Assembly (NCBI GenBank): GCA_015655225.1
Contig: JAATFK010000236.1
Location: forward strand, 1-5,264
Source: Solirubrobacterales bacterium
GTDB taxonomy: Bacteria; Actinomycetota; Thermoleophilia; Solirubrobacterales; Solirubrobacteraceae
Length of the DNA: 5,264 nt
Reading direction: 5' to 3'
Below are positions 1 to 5,264 of the stretch, piece after piece. The first letter of the stretch is position 1; every line of letters starts with the position of its first letter. The translations under genes and the position numbers were made by a program. A model generated the notes under the pieces. The model saw nothing but the letters and a program-made list of their open reading frames with translations. It ran no database searches and was not told where the DNA came from.

Positions 1-2
1 CG

Positions 3-110
3 ACGCCCGCGAGCGGCAGCACGCCCAACGGCAGCGGCGGCGCGACCGCGACGCCGGGCGTCAACACGCGGCCGCCGACGGCGGACGCGAGCACGCCCGC
101 CGTACACTGA
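3..110 (+). CDS. C-terminal fragment of an upstream gene (hypothetical, Thr/Pro/Ser/Gly-rich tail)
   Basis: The frame beginning at position 3 is open to a TGA at 108-110 and gives 35 residues rich in Thr, Pro, Ser, Gly and Ala, ending in TPAVH. About 34 of 35 third codon positions are G or C, better than the competing frames, which fits real coding in this genome. The composition is what one expects of a disordered extracellular or C-terminal linker tail, but no domain is visible and no function can be assigned. The stop lies five bases before the GTG start of the dehydrogenase, so the two could be co-transcribed. Only the tail lies in the window. The stretch is short, so chance openness in GC-rich DNA is a real alternative. 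Confidence 0.4.
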   Translation, partial: TPASGSTPNGSGGATATPGVNTRPPTADASTPAVH

Positions 111-115
111 GCCGC

Positions 116-1228
116 GTGTCAGCCTCATCGGCCAACGGCGGCGCGCTGCCGCCGCTCGACCACGAGCAGCTGCTCGTGCGCCGCGGTCCGCGCTCGGGCC
201 TGCTGACGATCGTCGCGGTCCACTCGACGGTCCGCGGTCCGGCGCTCGGCGGCTGCCGCATGTGGACCTACCCGGAGCCGGCCGACGCGGTCCGCGACGC
301 GCTGCGGCTCTCGCGGGCGATGACCTACAAGGCGGCCTGCGCCGACCTGCCGATGGGCGGCGGCAAGGGCGTGATCATGCTCGAGCCCGGCACGCAGCTG
401 TCGCCGCGTCAGCGCCGCGCGGCGCTGCGCGACTTCGGCGAGACGGTGCAGCAGCTCGGCGGCGCCTACCTGACGGCGGAGGACGTCGGCATCTCCAGCC
501 GCGACATGCCCGAGATCGCGAAGGAGACCTCCTACGTGACCGGCCTCGCGGTCGGCCGCGGCGGCTCCGGCGACCCCAGCCCGCTGACCGCGCTCGGCGT
601 CGAGGCGGCGATCCACGCGACCTGCGGCGCGGTCTTCGGCCGGCGTGACCTGCGCGGCCGCTCGATCGCCGTGATCGGGCTCGGGCACGTCGGCTCGCGC
701 CTCGCGCAGCGCTGCGCGCGGGCCGGGGCGACGCTCGTCGTCGCCGACGTGGACGAGCGCAAGCGGGCGCTCGCCGAGGAGCTGGGCGCGCGCTGGGCGA
801 CGCCGGAGGAGGCGCTCGCGGCAGAGGTCGACCTGGTCGCGCCGTGCGCGCTCGGCGGTCTGCTCGACGCCACGAGCGTCGCGACGCTGCGCTGCCGCGC
901 GATCGCCGGTGCCGCCAACAACCAGCTCGCGAGCGACGAGGTCGCCGAGCTGCTGGCCGCGCGCGGGATCCTCTGGGCGCCCGACTTCGTCGCCAACGCC
1001 GGCGGGATCGTGAACATCTCGGTCGAGCTGGAGCCGAGCGGCTACGACGCCGCCGAGGCGCGCCGCCGCGTCGAGGTGATCGGGACGACGCTGACCGACG
1101 TGTTCGCCACCGCCGCGCGCCGGGGGATCACGCCGCTGGCGGCCGCGACCGCGCTCGGCGAGCGCCGCATTGCCTCCGCGCGGCGCGCGCGCCGGCGGCG
1201 CACGCCTGACGCCGCCGCCGTCGCGTAG
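116..1228 (+). CDS. Leucine/valine-type amino acid dehydrogenase (Glu/Leu/Phe/Val dehydrogenase family)
   Basis: This 370-residue protein has the length and motif order of NAD-dependent leucine or valine dehydrogenases. These enzymes reversibly deaminate branched-chain amino acids to 2-keto acids and ammonia in the cytosol. Visible motifs: the N-terminal GPALGGCRMWTY (41-52); MTYKAA with substrate-binding Lys72; PMGGGKG with catalytic Lys84; TAEDVG with Asp123; DPSPLTALGV (153-162) entering the dinucleotide domain; the Rossmann GLGHVG (188-193) with Asp211 ending the second strand, as expected for NAD; GAANNQL (265-271); and PDFVANAGGIVN (289-300). The GTG at 116 is chosen because it places DHEQL where the family N-terminus begins. 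No good ribosome binding site is visible, and the frame stays open further upstream. The C-terminus is an Arg/Ala-rich tail, probably disordered. Leucine versus valine preference cannot be decided from sequence; phenylalanine dehydrogenase is less likely given the MWTY segment. Confidence 0.93.
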   Translation: MSASSANGGALPPLDHEQLLVRRGPRSGLLTIVAVHSTVRGPALGGCRMWTYPEPADAVRDALRLSRAMTYKAACADLPMGGGKGVIMLEPGTQLSPRQRRAALRDFGETVQQLGGAYLTAEDVGISSRDMPEIAKETSYVTGLAVGRGGSGDPSPLTALGVEAAIHATCGAVFGRRDLRGRSIAVIGLGHVGSRLAQRCARAGATLVVADVDERKRALAEELGARWATPEEALAAEVDLVAPCALGGLLDATSVATLRCRAIAGAANNQLASDEVAELLAARGILWAPDFVANAGGIVNISVELEPSGYDAAEARRRVEVIGTTLTDVFATAARRGITPLAAATALGERRIASARRARRRRTPDAAAVA

Positions 1229-1254
1229 GCGCGCGGCACCGGCGCGCCTCCCGC

Positions 1255-1270
1255 GCGGGGCCGGCCCCGC
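1255..1270. terminator. GC palindrome between convergent stops, possible bidirectional terminator
   Basis: The 16-bp perfect palindrome GCGGGGCCGGCCCCGC lies in the 57-bp gap between the convergent dehydrogenase and MBL-fold genes. It can form a six-pair stem with a CCGG loop on either strand. No T-tract follows on either strand, so it is not a classical intrinsic terminator, although T-poor hairpins after stop codons are common in high-GC actinobacteria. Palindromes this size also arise by chance in such GC-rich spacers. Confidence 0.4.
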
Positions 1271-1285
1271 ACCCCCGGCCGCCGC

Positions 1286-2086
1286 CTACCCGTGCTCGGG
1301 CCGCGTCGCCGGCGGCCACTGCTGTGGCCGCTCGACGCCGGGCGGCAGCCGGTCCTCGTCGTCGAGTCTGTCGAGGTGCGCGGCGAGCGTCACGCTCGCC
1401 GCGATCCGCAGCGACGCCGGCACGTCGGGCCAGACCGCCGCCAGCAGCTCCTCGACGCTGCGGGCGCCGCCGTCGAGCGCCGCGACCACGAGCCGTTCGC
1501 GCTCGAGCCGGTGCGCGAGGTACTCGTCGAGTCTCGCCGCCGGGTCCTCCACGAGCGGCCCGTGCCCGGGGGCGAGCAGCGCCAGGTCACGCGCGCGCAG
1601 GCGTTGCAGCCCCCTCAGGTAGCCGGCCAGCGCGCCCGGGTCGGGCAGCAGCAGCGTGCTGCCCTCGCCGAGCACGACGTCGCCGCTGAAGCCGATCGGA
1701 CCGAGCACGAAGGCGAGGTGGTCGGGCGCGTGGCCGGGCGTCGCCTGCGCCTCCAGCGGTCCCGCGTGGTCGCCGTCGGCGAGCAGCAGCGCGACGTCGC
1801 CGCGGGCGGCGGCGACCGGCGCCGACGGGTCGGTCCGCGCGAGCAGCCCGGCGACGCCCTCGGCGTGGTCGGGATGGTCGTGGGTCAGCGCGATCCCGCC
1901 GAGGCCGCCGCGCGCCTGGACCTCGGCGGCGAGCGCGTCGAGATGGGCGTCGAGCGCGGGGCCGGGGTCGATCACCCACGCCGGCCCGCGTCCCACGACC
2001 CAGCTGTTGGTGCCGGTCAGCGTGTAGGGACCGGGGTTGTCCGCCCGCAGGCGGAGCACGTCGTGGCGCGCGAGCAGCTCGGACAT
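1286..2086 (-). CDS. MBL-fold metallo-hydrolase with C-terminal winged-helix (LACTB2-like)
   Basis: This 266-residue protein has a complete metallo-beta-lactamase fold signature. The metal ligands are THDHPDH (His69, His71, Asp73, His74), TPGHAPDH (His119), FSGDVVLG (Asp136) and APGHGP (His175), so two metal ions, probably zinc, can be bound. The segment TLTGTNSWVVG followed by VIDPG (23-42) is typical of the LACTB2/glyoxalase II-like branch. From about residue 185 the protein becomes helical and charged, matching the small winged-helix domain seen at the C-terminus of that branch; the last 20 residues are Pro/Arg-rich. Family members hydrolyse thioesters or other esters, and human LACTB2 cuts single-stranded RNA, so the substrate here is unknown. 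The ATG at 2086 is used; no strong ribosome binding site precedes it. It is separated from the upstream synthetase-like gene by 170 bp holding two inverted repeats, so it may have its own transcript. Confidence 0.9.
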   Translation of the reverse strand: MSELLARHDVLRLRADNPGPYTLTGTNSWVVGRGPAWVIDPGPALDAHLDALAAEVQARGGLGGIALTHDHPDHAEGVAGLLARTDPSAPVAAARGDVALLLADGDHAGPLEAQATPGHAPDHLAFVLGPIGFSGDVVLGEGSTLLLPDPGALAGYLRGLQRLRARDLALLAPGHGPLVEDPAARLDEYLAHRLERERLVVAALDGGARSVEELLAAVWPDVPASLRIAASVTLAAHLDRLDDEDRLPPGVERPQQWPPATRPEHG

Positions 2087-2116
2087 CGTCCGCGAGGATC
2101 GCAGATCGCGCCGCGC

Positions 2117-2149
2117 CCGCCCACCGGGCGGGGCGTGCGCGGTGGGCGG
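2117..2149. repeat. 10-bp inverted repeat upstream of the MBL-fold gene
   Basis: CCGCCCACCG at 2117-2126 is matched perfectly by CGGTGGGCGG at 2140-2149 with a 13-nt loop. A competing shorter stem, CCCGCC (2116-2121) with GGCGGG (2127-2132), uses the same left arm, so the two folds are mutually exclusive. It lies 31-63 bp upstream of the MBL-fold ATG and could be an operator, a leader hairpin, or chance structure in GC-rich DNA. I see no convincing -10/-35 pair in this gap (2087-2256). Confidence 0.35.
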
Positions 2150-2211
2150 TGCGACGTGCGAACGACAGCCGCGGCGCGCCGGTCCCCCGGCCGACGCGCC
2201 GCGACGTCCGG

Positions 2212-2242
2212 TGAGCCGGCGGCCGCGACCGCCGCCGGCTCA
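2212..2242 (-). terminator. 12-bp hairpin after the LeuRS-like stop codon
   Basis: TGAGCCGGCGGC (2212-2223) pairs perfectly with GCCGCCGGCTCA (2231-2242) around a 7-nt loop. The structure begins 14 nt past the TAG stop (2257-2259) of the synthetase-like gene, the usual place for a terminator. No T-tract follows in the minus direction, so termination would be of the U-poor hairpin kind or assisted by Rho. Its length and position make it the best end-of-transcript candidate for the tRNA-synthetase unit. Confidence 0.5.
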
Positions 2243-2256
2243 AGCTCGTGCGCGCC

Positions 2257-4434
2257 CTACGGCTCGGGCCAGGGCGCGGTCGCCACGAGCCCCTCCTGCC
2301 CCGCCGCCGCCCACAGCTCCTCGGCGACGTGGGGCGCGAGCGGCGCCAGCAGCCGCACCGCCGTCAGCAGCGCCGCCGCGACCGCGGCGCTGTCGCTCGG
2401 CGTGAGCGTGTCCTGCGCTCTGAGGACGCGCCGCTCGAAGTCACGGATCCGCTCGACCAGGGTCATCACGTTGCGGGCGGCCCGGTGCATCTCGAGCCCC
2501 TCCATGTTCTCCGTGATCCGCTGGACCGCCGTCGAGCGCCACATGTCGAGCCGCTTGCGCAGTCTCGCGGCGCCCTCCTCGTCGTCGGGCGCGGGCAGCT
2601 CGCCGACGCCCTCGATCCGGGGCAGCGCATAGGTCCAGAAGTTGCGCAGCCACTTCTGGCAGTACTGCAGCGCCTGGTCGGTCCAGGTGAGGATGTTGGT
2701 CGGGGCGGCCGCGAACAGCACCGCGAGCCGGACCGTGTCGGCCCCGACGCGGTCGAGCAGCTCGTCGGGGTCGACGACGTTGCCGAGGTGCTTGCTCATC
2801 TTCTTGCCGTCGAGGTGGACCATCTCGTGCATCAGGACCCGCTCGTGCGGCTCGCCCTCGGTCAGGTGCGGGAGGATCCCCTCGTCGCGCAGGAACTTTG
2901 CGGTCATCCGCTGGTCGAACATCGAGCCGCCGCCGTCGGCGCCCCAGATCACCTGATGGACCGGCAGCCAGCGGCGCAGCTGCTCGTGGTCGAACATCGC
3001 CTCGCCGCGCGCGTCGGCGGGGACGCTGAACGGCAGCCACTGCCAGAGGCCGTCGACGTGGCAGTCGAGCGTGTCGATCTCGCGGCGGGCCGCGCCGCCG
3101 CAGCTCGGACAGGAGCAGCTGATGAAGTCCTCGCGCAGCGCGAGCGCGTTGCCGGCGCCGGTCGGCCGCAGGTCGTCGGGCAGCTCGACCGGCAGCTGCT
3201 CCACAGGCACGGGAACGGTCCCGCAGGCGTCGCAGTGCACGAGCGGGATCGGCGCGCCCCACGCGCGCTGGCGCGAGATCGGGAAGTCGCGGGCGCGGTA
3301 GCGCGCGGCCGGGCGCGTCTTCGGCGGCCCCGGCGGCAGCTTCCACGCCATCGACTTGCCGGGATTGAGCCGCTTCGCGATCGCCGCGTCGGTGCGGTCG
3401 GCCGCCGGGATCCCGAGCACGGCGGTGCGGCCGTAGCGCGAGTCGACGGCGGGCGTGATCACGATCGGCAGCGGATGGTCGAAGCCGGGCACGCCGAGCG
3501 CGCGCCCGCTCGCGATCACGGGGACGTTGTCGGCGTTGCGCTCGTCGCGCGCGATCCCGCCCTGGCGGATCCGGTCGAGCTTGCCGCGGACCTCGTCGTC
3601 GAGCACCCAGCTGTCGATCTCGGGGTGGTTCGGCGAGAGCGCGACGAACTCGGCGTCGGCGATCGCGTCCGCGTGCGGAGTGAAGACGGTGAGGACGGCG
3701 CCGTCGAGCGTCGCCGCCTCGAACTCGACGCCGTCGACGCGGCCGAGCATCGTCCGCTGCGCGCCGACGGCGGCCGCGTTCCACTCCCCCAGCAGCTCCA
3801 GCCCGCGCTCGTTCTCCTCCAGGTAGCGCCCGATCCCGAGGTACCACTGGGAACGCTGGACGAGCCGCGTCGGGTTGTGACAGCGCCAGCAGGTGCCGTC
3901 CTCGACCTGGAGGCTGGCGAGGACCGTCTGGCAGTCGTCGCACCAGTCGACCTGGCCGTCGGCGTGGTAGACGAGCCCCGCCTCGCGCAGGCGCAGGAAC
4001 AGCCACTGCGTCCAGCGGTACAGCTCGGGCTCGCTCGTGACCCACTCGCGCTCCCAGTCGAACGAGTAGCCGAGCCGGTCGAACTGCTCGCGCATGCGGG
4101 CGCGGCACTGCTCGACCCACTGCTTCGGCGTCAGCTCGTTCTTGATCGCGCCGATCTCGGTCGGCAGCCCGAAGGCGTCGAAGCCGATCGAGAAGAGGAC
4201 GGCGCGTCCGCGCGCTCGCAGGAAGCGGGCGTACGCGTCGCTGATCGAGTAGCTGCGGATGTGGCCCATGTGGGCGCTGCCCGAGGTGAAGGGGCAGGCG
4301 GAGAAGATGTACGCGGGCGGACGTCCGTCGTCGGACTCCGGCGTGGCGAAGACGCCGGCTTCGCGCCACGCCTCCTGCCAACGGGCTTCGATGGCGGCCG
4401 GCGTGTAATCCGGTGTGACGCTTTGAGAGGCCAA
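2257..4434 (-). CDS. leuS-like: Divergent leucyl-tRNA synthetase-family protein (class I aaRS paralogue, C-terminally short)
   Basis: This class I aminoacyl-tRNA synthetase of the LeuRS family has 725 residues from TTG 4434. That TTG follows AGGGGGATCA, a plausible ribosome binding site, and places YTPAAIEARWQ where LeuRS proteins begin. The longer TTG at 4476 directly follows an in-frame TGA and lies in a hairpin. ATP-site motifs are HMGH (55-58), FDAFGLPTE (85-93) and KMSKH (545-549; usually KMSKS). Cys pairs CDDC (165-168) and CWRC (182-185), plus Cys401/404 with Cys440/442/445, suggest zinc modules. Departures from the family: the DQYIGGIEHAILH pocket segment is HQVIWGADGGGSM (493-505); TMDTFVDSSWY is TLDCHVDGLWQ (455-465); the CP1 editing TTRPDT is lost (TPHADA, 252-257) and PAHDERD is PAADRTD (343-349). 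The protein ends at APWPEP, where canonical enzymes continue into a C-terminal tRNA-binding domain. The reading frame is intact, so this is not an obvious pseudogene. Leucine as substrate is doubtful. It lies downstream of, and co-directional with, an unusual tRNA. Confidence 0.92.
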   Translation of the reverse strand: MASQSVTPDYTPAAIEARWQEAWREAGVFATPESDDGRPPAYIFSACPFTSGSAHMGHIRSYSISDAYARFLRARGRAVLFSIGFDAFGLPTEIGAIKNELTPKQWVEQCRARMREQFDRLGYSFDWEREWVTSEPELYRWTQWLFLRLREAGLVYHADGQVDWCDDCQTVLASLQVEDGTCWRCHNPTRLVQRSQWYLGIGRYLEENERGLELLGEWNAAAVGAQRTMLGRVDGVEFEAATLDGAVLTVFTPHADAIADAEFVALSPNHPEIDSWVLDDEVRGKLDRIRQGGIARDERNADNVPVIASGRALGVPGFDHPLPIVITPAVDSRYGRTAVLGIPAADRTDAAIAKRLNPGKSMAWKLPPGPPKTRPAARYRARDFPISRQRAWGAPIPLVHCDACGTVPVPVEQLPVELPDDLRPTGAGNALALREDFISCSCPSCGGAARREIDTLDCHVDGLWQWLPFSVPADARGEAMFDHEQLRRWLPVHQVIWGADGGGSMFDQRMTAKFLRDEGILPHLTEGEPHERVLMHEMVHLDGKKMSKHLGNVVDPDELLDRVGADTVRLAVLFAAAPTNILTWTDQALQYCQKWLRNFWTYALPRIEGVGELPAPDDEEGAARLRKRLDMWRSTAVQRITENMEGLEMHRAARNVMTLVERIRDFERRVLRAQDTLTPSDSAAVAAALLTAVRLLAPLAPHVAEELWAAAGQEGLVATAPWPEP

Positions 4435-4474
4435 TGATCCCCCTGTTCGGCCTGACGTAACGACTGGAAAAGAC

Positions 4475-4506
4475 AATCACCCGCAGAGTACGTGCCACGG
4501 GTGATT
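4475..4506 (-). terminator. 9-bp hairpin with short T-run in the tRNA-to-synthetase leader
   Basis: AATCACCCG (4475-4483) pairs perfectly with CGGGTGATT (4498-4506) around a 14-nt loop. Read on the minus strand the hairpin is followed by GTCTTTTCC, a weak T-run. It lies between the tRNA 3' end (4554) and the synthetase start (4434), so it could partly end transcription after the tRNA, act as an attenuator, or be a protein-binding site. It would sequester the alternative TTG start at 4476, which supports the 4434 start. The surrounding 4500-4553 stretch is clearly more AT-rich than the rest of the window. Confidence 0.45.
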
Positions 4507-4553
4507 TTCGGTTTCCCTATGAATGATGCTCGACTTTATGATTGAAGCGTGAA

Positions 4554-4770
<217 letters not shown>

Positions 4771-4817
4771 TCGCAACTGCGTTGAGCCGGCCAGCTCCCC
4801 CGACCAGCTCGTTGGCG

Positions 4818-4846
4818 AGTATAGGGCGGCGGCAGGGCGGGGTCAA
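4818..4846 (-). promoter_or_regulatory. Sigma70-type promoter of the tRNA / LeuRS-like unit
   Basis: Read on the minus strand, the -35 box TTGACC (4841-4846) and the -10 box TATACT (4818-4823) are separated by exactly 17 bp, each one mismatch from consensus. In a region this GC-rich such a pair is unlikely by chance. Transcription would start near 4811, leaving a leader of about 40 nt before the tRNA 5' end at 4770. The -35 box overlaps a palindrome (4842-4851), suggesting control by a DNA-binding protein. No equally good promoter is visible in front of the synthetase-like gene, so this promoter probably serves both. Confidence 0.78.
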
Positions 4847-4860
4847 TTGACTGTCGTCAA
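4842..4860. repeat. Clustered GTCAA/TTGAC half-sites over the tRNA promoter -35 box
   Basis: The plus strand reads GTCAATTGAC (a perfect 10-bp palindrome, 4842-4851), then TGTC, then GTCAA (4856-4860). This gives three copies of one pentamer in 19 bp, alternating in orientation. The centre overlaps the -35 box of the tRNA promoter, and the array lies between the two divergent genes. This is a plausible operator for a dimeric regulator; the regulator itself is not in the window. Confidence 0.4.
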
Positions 4861-4873
4861 GCACCGCTTCCGG

Positions 4874-4903
4874 TTGCATGTCGCCGGGCGACGGGTGTAC
4901 GCT
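4874..4903 (+). promoter_or_regulatory. Possible promoter of the alcohol dehydrogenase gene
   Basis: TTGCAT (4874-4879) and TACGCT (4898-4903) are 18 bp apart on the plus strand and fit the relaxed TTGNNN / TANNNT pattern of actinobacterial housekeeping promoters. They would start a transcript near 4910, giving a leader of roughly 95 nt before the GTG at 5007. The match is modest. The rest of the divergent spacer (4771-5006) holds the tRNA promoter and half-site cluster described separately, and no further gene that I can support. Confidence 0.35.
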
Positions 4904-5006
4904 GGCGCCGTCGCCGGCACGTTCAGGGGGAGCCTCGACGTGCGGCGGCTGCCACTTCGATGGCGCCCATCCTCCACCCGGTTCTGACTCCGAGGTGCAA
5001 TTCATC

Positions 5007-5264
5007 GTGTCAACTGTTAATGAGTCGGGCGCGACGGCCGTGCTCGCGGAATCGACGCCCACGACCGTGCCCGTGCTCGAGCTCGACCGGCCCGGCCACG
5101 TGCGCATCGGCACCCGCCCCGTACCCGCCGCGGGCGCCCTGCTGCGGGTCGAGACGACCGGCGTCTGCGGCACCGACCACCACGTCGTCGCCGGCCGCAT
5201 CGCGGTCCCGACGCCGTGCGTGCTCGGGCACGAGGTGATCGGCCGGATCGAGCGGCTCGCGCCC
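5007..5264 (+). CDS. Zinc-dependent alcohol dehydrogenase (MDR family), N-terminal part, cut by window end
   Basis: The first 86 residues of a medium-chain dehydrogenase/reductase are present and the frame is open to the window edge. GVCGTDHH (52-59) carries Cys54, the expected first catalytic-zinc ligand, and VLGHEVIG (72-79) carries the His75-Glu76 pair that completes the site in this family. The segment VRIGTRPVPAAGALLRVETTG is the usual first beta-strand lead-in of the GroES-like domain. The GTG at 5007 is chosen because GAGGTG lies about ten bases upstream and the peptide before the conserved region then has a normal length; an in-frame GTG at 4995 and ATG at 4878 are alternatives. The NAD(P)-binding domain and the determinants of substrate are outside the window, so the reaction, likely oxidation of an alcohol or polyol, cannot be specified. 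It is transcribed away from the tRNA unit. Confidence 0.88.
   Translation, partial: MSTVNESGATAVLAESTPTTVPVLELDRPGHVRIGTRPVPAAGALLRVETTGVCGTDHHVVAGRIAVPTPCVLGHEVIGRIERLAP

Noticed and set aside
1292..2632. 446-codon plus-strand open frame spanning the MBL gene, the gap and the synthetase end
   Set aside because: It crosses two well-supported minus-strand genes and an intergenic region, and the product is low-complexity Arg/Ala/Gly.
2257..4434. Pseudogene of leuS
   Set aside because: The frame is intact over 725 codons with preserved HMGH, FDAFGLP, cysteine clusters and KMSKH; the changes are concentrated in substrate pocket and editing motifs rather than spread randomly.
2248..4437. 729-codon plus-strand open frame opposite the LeuRS-like gene
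   Set aside because: It mirrors a real class I synthetase on the minus strand. Its product is an Arg/Val/Asp/His-rich string without domain motifs, a typical antisense shadow in GC-rich coding DNA.
4441..4553. T-box riboswitch in front of the synthetase-like gene
   Set aside because: A UGGCAC sits in the leader hairpin loop region, but the T-box consensus around UGGN, a specifier stem and an antiterminator alternative are not present, and UGGC would not match an A73 tRNA end.

Overview
This is a very GC-rich bacterial window with nearly all-G/C third codon positions, GTG and TTG starts, and a tRNA gene without an encoded CCA. That pattern suggests an actinobacterium, possibly of the Thermoleophilia/Solirubrobacterales type; the lineage is inference from composition and gene style only.

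Layout. Positions 3-110 (+) look like the Thr/Pro/Ser/Gly-rich tail of an upstream gene. Positions 116-1228 (+) encode a complete leucine/valine-type amino acid dehydrogenase. Its convergent neighbour at 1286-2086 (-) is a metallo-beta-lactamase-fold hydrolase, and a GC palindrome lies between the two stop codons. A 170-bp gap with two inverted repeats follows. Positions 2257-4434 (-) encode a leucyl-tRNA synthetase (LeuRS) family protein. Just upstream on the same strand, 4554-4770 (-) holds a tRNA gene that ordinary annotation could miss, because its D-loop is interrupted by about 143 nt. A near-consensus -35/-10 promoter (4818-4846) drives the tRNA. The right end (5007-5264, +) is the start of a divergently transcribed zinc-dependent alcohol dehydrogenase.

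The tRNA plus synthetase unit is the striking part. With the insertion removed, the tRNA is a 74-nt class I cloverleaf (short variable loop). It has anticodon UAG (reads CUA, Leu), A73, and intact 8-14, 15-48, 18-55 and 19-56 tertiary partners. Bacterial leucine tRNAs are normally class II with a long variable arm. The synthetase has HMGH and KMSKH and clearly belongs to the LeuRS family. However, its leucine-pocket segment is rewritten, its CP1 editing motifs are degenerate, and it stops where the C-terminal tRNA-binding domain would begin. A noncanonical tRNA and a noncanonical synthetase in one transcription unit suggest a dedicated pair. It could decode rare CUA codons in a special way (regulatory, bldA-like), insert another amino acid, or supply an aminoacyl-tRNA for a non-ribosomal purpose. 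Which of these holds cannot be settled from sequence alone.

The flanking genes look like ordinary metabolism and show no clear functional tie to the pair.
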